NCBI GenBank assembly: GCA_003522145.1
Contig: DPGD01000056.1
Location: 1-25,205, forward strand
From: Clostridiales bacterium
Lineage (GTDB): Bacteria; Bacillota; Clostridia; Oscillospirales; CAG-272
Reading direction: 5' to 3'
Length of the DNA: 25,205 nt
Notes under the pieces: generated by a model
What the model saw: the letters and a program-made list of their open reading frames with translations, nothing else
What the model was told of the DNA's origin: nothing
The model's database searches: none
Translations under genes and position numbers: made by a program
Part shown: positions 1-6,823 of the stretch, piece by piece
How the letters are laid out: each line of letters begins with the position of its first letter
How positions within the stretch are numbered: the stretch's first letter is position 1

Positions 1-2
1 AC

Positions 3-104
3 AGAATATTTCCAAAGCAGAGTACAGGTTTTACGGCGCGAATCATCAGCGGCAAAAAACAGAGTGCAGACAAAATGCCGATGTCCCGTAAGGATCTTTT
101 TTGA
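3..104 (+). CDS. 3' end of an unidentified plus-strand gene (partial)
   Basis: An open plus-strand frame runs in from the window edge and ends at TGA 102-104, seven bases before a terminator hairpin at 111-140. That spacing suggests the end of a real gene. The visible C-terminus ends in KMPMSRKDLF. Two other frames are also open here (stops at 89-91 and 115-117), so the choice of frame rests mainly on the stop-to-terminator spacing. No family is recognised. The last codons overlap the proposed left inverted repeat of the element, so the gene may be one disrupted or ended by the insertion. Confidence 0.3.
   Translation, partial: RIFPKQSTGFTARIISGKKQSADKMPMSRKDLF
77..101 (+). repeat. Proposed left terminal inverted repeat
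   Basis: The plus strand here reads GCCGATGTCC, two bases, TAAGGA, two bases, TTTTT. The minus strand at 15710-15686 reads GCTGATGTCC, two bases, TAAGGA, two bases, TTTTT. Both copies point inward around the mobile gene block. The match could be chance if the whole window is searched, but it falls where an element end is expected, just outside the recombinase gene. Confidence 0.4.
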
Positions 105-110
105 AGAATT

Positions 111-152
111 GGTGTAATCCCGAAAAATCGAGGTTACACCTTTCTTCTTTTT
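111..152 (+). terminator. Rho-independent terminator at the left end
   Basis: A 12-pair stem (111-122 with 129-140, one G-U pair and one mismatch) has an A-rich loop and is followed by a T-rich run at 141-152. It terminates plus-strand transcription arriving from the left flank, just before the convergent recombinase stop codon at 151. Confidence 0.75.
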
Positions 153-1857
153 ACGCCACATATCTGTATTTCTGCGGATTCTTTTTAATTTCTTCCATCA
201 TTGCCCGAATTTCCTTTTCATCGGGGATATCCATCATTCCAATAACTGAAAAATAAATATCGACCTTCATGTGGCAATGACCGTCGTATTTATCATTATT
301 GTGGACTTCAATACATTCTATGAACGAATGAATAAGTCCGGAGGTTAGTTCCTTTACTTCCGTGATTTCTCGGACAGTTTTCAAAAGCAGGCGGAGATCA
401 ACAGTTTTTTGATCGGCGGACTGTAATTCGACTTTTGCGTTCTCGACCTCTGTCGTCAGTTCTCGCTGCTCTTTTTCGTATTTCTGCATCATACGCTGAT
501 AACGGGTATCTTCCACATTTCTCAAAACCCGATCCTCATACAGGGATTCAATCAGACGGTCGATTTCATCAATACGCTTTTCACCGTTACGTACAAACTG
601 CTGAAGCCGTTGATGTTCTGCCTGCCGTACAGAATCGTTTTTCTTTGCCAGCATATACAGAAAAACCGGCTCGTAGCAACGAACAAAATCCACGAAATCG
701 CTGATTGCCTCCAAGACAATCTTTTCAAGGACTACATTTCGTATATAGTGAACCTTGCAAGTGCCGTGACCATCCTTGTAGTTTGAACACCGATAAAATT
801 CCTTTTCCGGCGGCAAACTCTTTGCAGCGCAATAGTGTAATTTCGCACCGCAATCAGCACAGTATAAAAGGCCTGCAAATTTGCTTGTCTTTCCGGTAGC
901 CGTCGGACGGATGCGATGCTCCCGTATTTCCTGCACTTTCAGCCAAACCTCCTCCGAAATAATCGCTTCCTGCGTATTAGGAATGATTTGTTGATTTTCG
1001 GTAGGATTATAGATTTTCTTGTGAACCTTATAGCTAACAGTAGAGGATTTGAAGTTTACCGTGCATCCGGTATATTGTCGGTTTTCCAAAATACTTACAA
1101 CTGTCCTTTGATCCCATCCATAAATATTGGCAGGTGTTTTCGCAGAATGCTTTCTCCCAATGCTGTCATAATAAGCAGACGGTACGGGAACTTTCTCCTT
1201 TTCTAACTGCCGAGCGATTTGTGAAGGACCTCTGCCGTTCAGACATAAGGCGTAGATTCTTTTCACAATTGCCGCTGCAGGTTCATCAATCAACCATTTT
1301 TTCTTGTCCGTATCGGATTTCTTGTAACCATACGGGACAGCGGGAGAAACGCGCTCGCCGTGCTCGGATTTTGTTTTCCAAACCTGACGGATCTTCTGAC
1401 TGGTTTGTGCCGCATACCATTCATTGAAAATGTTATAGAACGGCATCATTTCCATACCGGCACCTGTTTTGCTGTTGACATTTTCCGATAATGAAATAAA
1501 GGTAACACCGAGCGTCGGATATACCACCTGCGTCAGACGCCCCATTTCGACCTGCTCACGACCAAAACGGGAGAGGTCTTTGACTACGATCCTGCCGATA
1601 ATCCCGGCTTCCACCATTTCTTCCATCCGCTTAAAGTCCGGACGGTTAAAAGTAGTGCCCGAAATACCGTCGTCTACGAAAAACTGATAGTTCGTTATAC
1701 CGTTTTTCTTGCAGTAGTCCTCTAAAATGGTTTTCTGATTTTTTATGGAATTCGACTCGTTTTCTTCGGCATCCTCTTTGATATCATCTACCGAAAGACG
1801 ACAATATAAAGCCGTCAGTAATTCTTCTTGCTCTTGTAATTTAGTTGCTGTTGTCAT
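151..1857 (-). CDS. tnpX: Large serine recombinase, TnpX-like
   Basis: This 568-aa site-specific recombinase would excise and integrate the element by serine-mediated strand exchange. The N-terminal resolvase domain holds ALYCRLSVDD with the likely nucleophile Ser22, then the DDGISGTTFNRPDF and KDLSRFGRE motifs. A recombinase domain begins near PYGYKK (about residue 175). A zinc ribbon follows (LLYCADCGAKLHYC, then FYRCSN and GTCKVHYI), and a coiled-coil, DUF4368-like C-terminus ends the protein. The length fits the TnpX/TndX group. An AAAGGAG site precedes the ATG. It is the outermost gene at the left end, as tnpX is in Tn4451. The resolvase, recombinase and zinc regions appear intact, so it is probably active. 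The symbol is by family similarity only. Confidence 0.93.
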   Translation of the reverse strand: MTTATKLQEQEELLTALYCRLSVDDIKEDAEENESNSIKNQKTILEDYCKKNGITNYQFFVDDGISGTTFNRPDFKRMEEMVEAGIIGRIVVKDLSRFGREQVEMGRLTQVVYPTLGVTFISLSENVNSKTGAGMEMMPFYNIFNEWYAAQTSQKIRQVWKTKSEHGERVSPAVPYGYKKSDTDKKKWLIDEPAAAIVKRIYALCLNGRGPSQIARQLEKEKVPVPSAYYDSIGRKHSAKTPANIYGWDQRTVVSILENRQYTGCTVNFKSSTVSYKVHKKIYNPTENQQIIPNTQEAIISEEVWLKVQEIREHRIRPTATGKTSKFAGLLYCADCGAKLHYCAAKSLPPEKEFYRCSNYKDGHGTCKVHYIRNVVLEKIVLEAISDFVDFVRCYEPVFLYMLAKKNDSVRQAEHQRLQQFVRNGEKRIDEIDRLIESLYEDRVLRNVEDTRYQRMMQKYEKEQRELTTEVENAKVELQSADQKTVDLRLLLKTVREITEVKELTSGLIHSFIECIEVHNNDKYDGHCHMKVDIYFSVIGMMDIPDEKEIRAMMEEIKKNPQKYRYVA

Positions 1858-1880
1858 TTCATAATCTCCTTTCCGACAAC

Positions 1881-1917
1881 CAAAAGCGCAGCAAGGGTAA
1901 TAATACCTTACTGCGCT
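1881..1917 (-). terminator. Terminator between tnpW and the recombinase gene
   Basis: An inverted repeat (AGCGCAG...AAGG with CCTTACTGCGCT, 1885-1917) is followed on the minus strand by a short T run. It would end the mobilization/partition transcript downstream of tnpW and separate it from recombinase expression. Confidence 0.6.
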
Positions 1918-1942
1918 CCGTGTATTATTTCAAATGTGCTGA

Positions 1943-2128
1943 TTACAGATACTGATTTGCCAGCAATAACGCTTTGAACTGATTCAGCACGGTACGCTTG
2001 CCTTCGGTTTTCAGATGAGTTGTAACATCATAAACCGTACCGCCGATCTTCATAGAAAAGGTGCTTTTCCTTTTTTCGTCGGTATCCGGCACACGTTCTT
2101 CAAACAAATATTTTTCTTTCTCGTTCAT
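1943..2128 (-). CDS. tnpW: TnpW-family transposon-encoded small protein
   Basis: This 61-aa protein contains the block KIGGTVYDVTTHLKTEGKRTV. That pattern (basic start, GGTxYxV, then a Lys/Arg-rich helix) is typical of the TnpW proteins of Tn4451-type elements, whose function is not known. The start at 2128 is chosen because AAAGGAGGG lies just upstream of it; a frame-consistent ATG at 2149 would overlap parB and has no such site. It is the last gene of the minus-strand operon and is followed by the hairpin at 1885-1917. Confidence 0.7.
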   Translation of the reverse strand: MNEKEKYLFEERVPDTDEKRKSTFSMKIGGTVYDVTTHLKTEGKRTVLNQFKALLLANQYL

Positions 2129-2145
2129 ATTCGTTCCCTCCTTTT

Positions 2146-3006
2146 TCATCTTGAATCTCGGTTGCGCTGACGGATGATATTCCGGTGGTAATACTCAGCC
2201 GCTTTGATTAAGAAATCTTCGGTCTGCTTGACGGTGTAACTTTCGGGAACGATATCACGCAGGCGATCCATCGGAACTTTCACCGTCTCCCGCTGATTTG
2301 CTTTTTCTTCGGAAAGCGTTTTGTGAATCCGGTATTTGCTCAATACACCGTTTTTGTAATACTGATGCAGATGCCACACCTGCGAATAGGACGGGGTGCA
2401 GTCGTTCATCTCACATACCTCTAAAACGTCATACTGACATTGCTCCGGCAGGAACGAAAGCTCCACGCCGACGGAGAGAGCAATCTTTCCCTCGTCCATC
2501 ATCGTGAGCAGTTTGGGAATCAGATGGGTGAGACGGATATACCTCTGTATCTGCGCACGGCTTTCACCGCTGTCAGCACCGAGAAGTTCATCACTTCTTA
2601 ACTTCGTCTCAAGTTGAGACGAAGTGCCTTGATGCTTGATTGCATCGTATTTCATCTTGTACGCAAATGCTTTTTCAGACGGCAGAATATGCTCCCGGTG
2701 TAGGTTGCTGTCCACCACTGCAATGGCGGCGGCATCCCGGTCAAGGGCATAAATAAAGGCAGGAACTGTTTCCAGCCCTGCCTTAACTGCGGCGTGTAAG
2801 CGTCTGTGCCCGCTCACTACCTCATATTCGTCTGTGGTGTTTTCTTTCGGTCGGACAATGATCGGAGATAGAATACCCTGCGTCTGAATGCTTTCAATCA
2901 GCGTGTTCATTTCCTCGTTGTCGAGTACCTTGTAGGGGTGTCCCTCAAAGGGGTGTAATTTAGATACCGGAATGACTACCGGCGTTTTCATAGTATTGTT
3001 ATTCAT
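2146..3006 (-). CDS. ParB/RepB/Spo0J-family protein
   Basis: A 286-aa ParB N-terminal domain protein. Residues 11-90 carry the family pattern: VIPVSKLHPF, then GILSPIIVRP, then the SGHRRLHAA box at 65-73, whose arginines bind nucleotide in CTPase-type ParB proteins. A helix-turn-helix region (about 120-200) follows. In this element class, ParB-like proteins sit downstream of the relaxase and are thought to help DNA handling or maintenance, but no ParA is nearby. It lies 17 bases after the relaxase stop and overlaps the longest tnpW reading frame. The start has a GGAG about 12 bases upstream; an ATG at residue 6 is an alternative. Confidence 0.88.
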   Translation of the reverse strand: MNNNTMKTPVVIPVSKLHPFEGHPYKVLDNEEMNTLIESIQTQGILSPIIVRPKENTTDEYEVVSGHRRLHAAVKAGLETVPAFIYALDRDAAAIAVVDSNLHREHILPSEKAFAYKMKYDAIKHQGTSSQLETKLRSDELLGADSGESRAQIQRYIRLTHLIPKLLTMMDEGKIALSVGVELSFLPEQCQYDVLEVCEMNDCTPSYSQVWHLHQYYKNGVLSKYRIHKTLSEEKANQRETVKVPMDRLRDIVPESYTVKQTEDFLIKAAEYYHRNIIRQRNRDSR

Positions 3007-3023
3007 AGTTTTTATCTACTCCA

Positions 3024-4391
3024 TTATTTAGATTTGTTTCTTGCCCTTGCATTGGCTTCACGTTCGGTATTGAATTCTGCCTGCAAAAGCTCGTATAGGT
3101 GCGGAGATTTCTCCATAATCTTTTCGGCTCGCTTCACTTTTTCACGAAGCGGGCGCATTTTTTCTGTGATTGCCTTGCGTTCGTCCTTTGCGGCTTTTAC
3201 CTCTTCGGGCGTGTGCGCACGGCGGCGGGTGTTGTCTGCTTTGGAACGTTCACGCTCCAAGGCAGATATTTGTTCTTTGGCAGCGGATATACTTTGCTCT
3301 AACTGCGGGATCGTGTGGATCTCCTCCCGCTGCAGAAAGCGGTAGTCGCTGACGTACTGTTCGATATTTCTTGCCTCGTGCCGTAAATCCGGCGACATCA
3401 GGTCTTCTGCCATCTGCAAAATCGTAATAAGGATCAGAAACAAGGTATCCACCAAAACGGTCACGGTGTCGTAACTGTGGTCAACAGAAAATTCCAAACG
3501 ACTGATTTCATCCTCCAATGCCGTAGTACGCCATTTCTGTATGCGCTGGGAAAGGACCGCATAGAACTCCACGCCTTTATCCCAGTTTGCATTGATGCGC
3601 TCGTCCAATACCTCTCGTGAATAACCGAGAGAATCCAGACGGATCGGACGTTTCCAGCCGGGAGCCGTTATTGTGGTATGAGCGTAATACTCATCCGTGC
3701 GACCGAAGGTATAGCCGAGTGCTTCCATCTGATAACGGAAATCTTTTATTGAGCCGCAGGTCGGGAGAACATATTCAATATCCCGTTTGAGCATATCTCG
3801 GTGTGTCATACCGCCATTCTTCTTGTACCAGTAAGCACCACGACTTTGACCTTTCCAAAAGCTCGCATCTTTCAGTACGGATTTTCCGTATTCCCGGCAG
3901 ACCTGATCGGAGATTTCACGCAGTTTAATATGATCCTTCTGATGATTACCGAACTTGCTGCCGTCTTTGTAAGAAACGCTGTTTACAACAAAATGGCAGT
4001 GCAGATTATCCGTATTCAGATGAACGGTAACAAGCACCTGAAACTTATCGCCCCACATCCGGTAAGCGGTCTCTCTGCCGATGGCAAGGGCCTCCTCCGG
4101 CGTGACCTCACCCGTCTGAAAGCTCTGATACCCGTGATACGCCACATTCCCGCCGAGTTTCCCGAAACGGCGCTTGACCGCCATCATCGCCTGATATGCT
4201 CTCTGTTTCGGGCAGTTGATAGCGTCAACATATATCTGCTTGTCGGTCTTTTCGCCGTTCCCGGCATAGGTGAGCGTAGCGAACAGATCACGGTCGAGAT
4301 ATTTCTGCGCCGTTGTCTTATCGGGATTGTCTGCATAATCCAGTACATCCTTCAATCGGCATTTGACGGGCCATAGTCCGGTGGTTGCCAT
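3024..4391 (-). CDS. MOBP-type relaxase (mobilization nuclease)
   Basis: This 455-aa DNA-nicking enzyme would cut one strand at oriT and stay covalently bound during transfer. The likely catalytic tyrosine is Tyr19 in VLDYADNPDKT. The metal-binding histidine triad lies in HLNTDNLHCHFVVN (His124, His131, His133), the classic relaxase motif III. A hydrophobic stretch lies near residues 307-332. A long charged coiled coil fills about 350-440, and the protein ends Lys/Arg-rich. A GGAGGTGA site precedes the ATG. The start overlaps the end of mobC by 40 bases, implying translational coupling. The length is normal and no break is seen. Confidence 0.93.
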   Translation of the reverse strand: MATTGLWPVKCRLKDVLDYADNPDKTTAQKYLDRDLFATLTYAGNGEKTDKQIYVDAINCPKQRAYQAMMAVKRRFGKLGGNVAYHGYQSFQTGEVTPEEALAIGRETAYRMWGDKFQVLVTVHLNTDNLHCHFVVNSVSYKDGSKFGNHQKDHIKLREISDQVCREYGKSVLKDASFWKGQSRGAYWYKKNGGMTHRDMLKRDIEYVLPTCGSIKDFRYQMEALGYTFGRTDEYYAHTTITAPGWKRPIRLDSLGYSREVLDERINANWDKGVEFYAVLSQRIQKWRTTALEDEISRLEFSVDHSYDTVTVLVDTLFLILITILQMAEDLMSPDLRHEARNIEQYVSDYRFLQREEIHTIPQLEQSISAAKEQISALERERSKADNTRRRAHTPEEVKAAKDERKAITEKMRPLREKVKRAEKIMEKSPHLYELLQAEFNTEREANARARNKSK

Positions 4392-4705
4392 TGCGTCACC
4401 TCCCGTATAATTTCGTTAGGCGGCTGTTTTCGGTCGTCGATCAGTTCGGCGTAGATTTCGTCGAACAGTTTCAGCGCCGCCGCTTCGAGTTCAGGGGTCA
4501 GTTCTTTATTAAGAAAGACACATAAATCCCGGTGGAAATGATAAAAGGCGTCCGGCTGAACCGCTTTGGGTTCATAGCCGAGCGCCCTTCTTAAAATATA
4601 TTCGCCTTGCCGCATTCCGCAGAGTACGGCATTCTTTTTGATCTTCCTTTTCTGCGCATCAGTCGCTTCAAAGAAGATCCCGTTCTTTGATTTTTTACTA
4701 CCCAT
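4352..4705 (-). CDS. mobC: MobC-like relaxosome accessory protein
   Basis: A 117-aa DNA-binding protein placed directly upstream of and overlapping the relaxase. The N-terminal half (EATDAQKRKIKKNAVLCGMRQGEYILRRAL) has the ribbon-helix-helix-like pattern of MobC-family accessory proteins. These bind oriT and help the relaxase nick. The C-terminus is helical and acidic. AAGGAG lies nine bases before the ATG. It is the first gene after the hairpin-rich intergenic region, so the presumed binding site is immediately upstream. Confidence 0.8.
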   Translation of the reverse strand: MGSKKSKNGIFFEATDAQKRKIKKNAVLCGMRQGEYILRRALGYEPKAVQPDAFYHFHRDLCVFLNKELTPELEAAALKLFDEIYAELIDDRKQPPNEIIREVTQWQPPDYGPSNAD

Positions 4706-4961
4706 ATTTTCATTCTCCTTCCTGATGGGGTATTAGGGGTACACCCCTAAAGATAGAGCCGATGAAGATCGGCTCTGAACGGGAAAAATATATATTTTTT
4801 CCCTGCTTGATACGGTGTGAGACGCACCCCCCATAGGGATAAATCCCCACGGTGTCTGTGCGTCCACGCCGTTCGTAAGTGCGTACCTTTCTCTTTGTGT
4901 CACGATGGCTCAGATATTCCGTGATTCTTCCGCATTTGAGCCATAATCGGCGGGATTTGGC
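4706..4961. other. Candidate origin of transfer with clustered hairpins
   Basis: This 256-bp gene-free stretch between mobC and parR is dense in symmetry. It holds hairpins at 4733-4750 (TTAGGGGT), 4755-4776 (perfect 9-bp stem AGAGCCGAT) and 4781-4803 (near-palindrome GGGAAAAATATA). It also holds a spaced inverted repeat GACGCAC (4821-4827) / GTGCGTC (4858-4864), and ATGGCTCA (4905-4912) / TGAGCCAT (4937-4944). At 4875-4883 it reads GTAAGTGCG, which matches the core of the RSF1010-type nic region. Position beside mobC and the relaxase supports an oriT. The repeats next to parR may also serve as its centromere-like binding site. The nick site itself is inference. Confidence 0.6.
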
Positions 4962-5294
4962 TCAGAAGAAGGCAGACAGGTCGGAAAGGACATTTTCGTC
5001 GTTCTCTGCCTGCTGTTCCTCTGTCAGTTCCGTGTCTGCCGTCCCGTAGTCTGCCGTAGCCGTAGCGACAAACGAAACCCCCGATAGCTCCTCCCGAAAT
5101 ACCTGCCGGACATCATCAAGTGTAAAATCTCGGTCGCTGTTTTGGCGCTCTATAAATGAAATAACCGCCTCAACAATGAAGCGGTTTCGGGATTTACCTT
5201 TCTTATTATTCAGTTCGGCAAGATACTCGGCGGCACGGCGTTCGGCTTCATCGTTCAGATCAAAGCGCACATTCAGTCGGTAATGATTGCTCAT
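4962..5294 (-). CDS. ParR-like centromere-binding protein
   Basis: A 110-aa protein following parM with an ATGA stop-start overlap. The N-terminus (YRLNVRFDLNDEAERRAAEYLAEL, then KSRNRFIVEAVISFI) is a ribbon-helix-helix DNA-binding fold. The C-terminus is acidic, with an alternating Thr/Ala/Asp stretch and a final LSDLSAFF. That layout is typical of ParR adaptors, whose acidic tails contact the ParM filament. Type II partition pairs normally occur as parM-parR, as here. Its DNA site is probably among the repeats just downstream (4706-4961). No sequence-level family match beyond this pattern can be shown. Confidence 0.7.
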   Translation of the reverse strand: MSNHYRLNVRFDLNDEAERRAAEYLAELNNKKGKSRNRFIVEAVISFIERQNSDRDFTLDDVRQVFREELSGVSFVATATADYGTADTELTEEQQAENDENVLSDLSAFF

Positions 5295-6214
5295 TGTCTC
5301 TCATCCGCTTTCAGCTGCAGCTCCGCCATATACTCATAGCCTTTTGCTGCTGCACAGATATCGTCCACGAATTTCACACGGTCGGGATTGCACTTATAAA
5401 AGTTCTTCACAAGGCATCCGCCTCCACCGGTGATATACAGTGTCATAGTGCCTTCGTCATAGCCGTGTTCACGCAGACGGCGGAAAATATCCTTTACATA
5501 TTCCGCAGCGGTGGTCTTGATGATTTTCAGATCGGAGGCGGGAATGTCTGCCGTACCGTTCTGCAATACCTCGTCGATAATAACATCATTGATTTCCCGA
5601 CGGGTCTTCTGCATAAACTCCTCACGGATCGCAAGCGTACACTGATAGGTGCCGAACTTTTCGGTGTACATCTTACTGCTCATCGGTCTGCCGTTCGTAA
5701 GAAACAGCGTGTTCATTGTCCCGTTGCCGATATCTGCCACAACGGAAAGTCCTTTCATTGTCGAAACGAACTCCGCAACGGCGGCATATCCCTGCGGATA
5801 GATTTTTACGCCGGAGATACGGACGTGATAGTCCGTATGCTGATAGGTGTAGCTGACCTCCTCGTTTTTGGAGAGGTAGGCGGCAAACTCAGCTTTCTGC
5901 CCACTTGTCCAAGTCAGCGGAAGTCCGGCAGCGATGATAACATCAGCCTCTGTCAGTTCTTTGTCTTTCAGTTCTTCCGCAATCGCCACAAGGGTGAGAA
6001 GATAATAATCCTCATCCTTGATCTTATCTGGCAGGAACTCCTTGTGTCCTTCACCGATGAGATAGTACCGTCCATCGTATTCCAGCATATCCTTCGTAAA
6101 CAGCGGTTCGGCATCAAATCCCATAACGCCGGTTTTGAAGCAATGGTTAGCGGTCTTAATATTGCCGTAACCGTGATCGATTCCTACGATCAGTTTTTCT
6201 TTGAATTGTTTCAT
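5291..6214 (-). CDS. parM: ParM/StbA-like actin-type segregation ATPase
   Basis: A 307-aa actin-like ATPase that would form filaments to separate copies of the circular form. Visible nucleotide-binding motifs are VGIDHGYGNIKTA (phosphate 1, about 10-22), VVADIGNGTMNTLFL (phosphate 2, about 158-172) and LYITGGGGCLV (adenosine, 259-269). The frame is open for 85 more codons upstream, but those residues are unlike ParM and overlap the next gene. The start at 6214 has AGAAGG upstream and gives the canonical KLIVGIDHGYGN beginning. It is coupled to parR. Segregation genes on an integrating element suggest the excised circle is kept stable, perhaps at more than one copy. Confidence 0.9.
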   Translation of the reverse strand: MKQFKEKLIVGIDHGYGNIKTANHCFKTGVMGFDAEPLFTKDMLEYDGRYYLIGEGHKEFLPDKIKDEDYYLLTLVAIAEELKDKELTEADVIIAAGLPLTWTSGQKAEFAAYLSKNEEVSYTYQHTDYHVRISGVKIYPQGYAAVAEFVSTMKGLSVVADIGNGTMNTLFLTNGRPMSSKMYTEKFGTYQCTLAIREEFMQKTRREINDVIIDEVLQNGTADIPASDLKIIKTTAAEYVKDIFRRLREHGYDEGTMTLYITGGGGCLVKNFYKCNPDRVKFVDDICAAAKGYEYMAELQLKADERQ

Positions 6215-6284
6215 AGTAAATACCTTCTTTCCCCCGTCTTTCCGGGGTGTCGATTTGTTTTCGTAACTGCAAAAGTGGGAGCAG

Positions 6285-6515
6285 TTATCTAATTTTGTTC
6301 TGCTGCAAAATTTCATCATAGAGTTCCTTTTCGGTGGGCAGTACCGCCTTGAGGAAATAGTTGCAGTAAATCCCGTATCGGGAAATGAGCTGTACACATT
6401 TACACTCCTCGCCGTTGTCCAGCAAAAGGCAATTGCCGTCCACGCAGTTGCAGCACTCCCTGCGGGCAAGCTTCCTGACCTTTGCCGACTGTTTTGCCGT
6501 GAGTTTCAGAATCAT
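6285..6515 (-). CDS. Cysteine-rich VLP-domain small protein
   Basis: This 76-aa protein has the layout of the Cys_rich_VLP family common in Clostridial integrative elements. It starts MILKLTAKQSAKVRKLARRECCNCV, carries more cysteines (GNCLLL, ECKCVQLIS, YCNYFLKAVLP) and has the family's VLP tripeptide. The cysteine spacing suggests a metal-binding fold. Function is unknown. The start at 6515 is set by GGGAGGTG upstream; the frame is open to 6683 but the added residues look non-coding. It is the first gene of the parM-parR-mobC-relaxase minus-strand series and has a terminator-like hairpin in its leader. Confidence 0.75.
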   Translation of the reverse strand: MILKLTAKQSAKVRKLARRECCNCVDGNCLLLDNGEECKCVQLISRYGIYCNYFLKAVLPTEKELYDEILQQNKIR

Positions 6516-6823
6516 ACACAGCACCTCCCTCGTCCTGAAATCCGGGCAGCAAAAAAGCCGCCGGTTTCCCGACGGCTCGTCTGCCTTACACTTATATAAT
6601 ACCGAAGAAAGGCGATTTTGTTTTAGACAGAGCAACAACAAAAAGTAAATAAACGCAACACGCTGAAAAGTTAGTAATAACACGTATTTTGCGTATATGG
6701 CTTGAATTTTCTAATATAAATCAGCAACATCTGAGAAAAATTTTCTTGTGTTTTTCTCAATTTTTTCAATGGGACATTAATTGGACACTTCTCGTGATAG
6801 AATTTTGCATGGGAGGTGGTAGA
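6516..6823. promoter_or_regulatory. Divergent regulatory region
   Basis: This 308-bp gene-free stretch separates the minus-strand backbone operon from the plus-strand DUF6076 gene. It contains the leader hairpin described separately and an AT-rich inverted repeat TGAGAAAAA (6732-6740) / TTTTTCTCA (6751-6759). A close direct repeat GGACA (6772-6776 and 6783-6787) lies before the plus-strand gene. A TAGAAT -10-like box is at 6798-6803 but no convincing -35 box is spaced from it. On the minus strand TATTATATAAG near 6592-6582 could be a -10 region. Promoters here would probably need an activator. Confidence 0.45.
6546..6578 (-). terminator. Terminator-like hairpin in the leader of the minus-strand operon
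   Basis: Read on the minus strand, AGCCGTCGGGAAACCGGCGGCT forms an imperfect stem followed by six T residues. It lies about 30 bases upstream of the VLP-protein start codon, and no minus-strand gene lies upstream to need it. It could act as an attenuator of the mobilization/partition operon. Confidence 0.6.

Noticed and set aside
4848..4859. 12-base match CACGGTGTCTGT between the oriT region and 15641-15652
   Set aside because: Dozens of 12-mers are expected to repeat by chance in a window this size, and at 15641 the bases belong to a terminator stem.
5294..6292. Long plus-strand frame of 332 codons opposite parM
   Set aside because: It is antisense to a clear ParM with all nucleotide motifs, lacks a ribosome site and resembles no protein family.
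6215..6469. 85-codon upstream extension of the parM frame
   Set aside because: The residues are unlike ParM, overlap the VLP-protein gene, and a better start with ribosome site lies at 6214.
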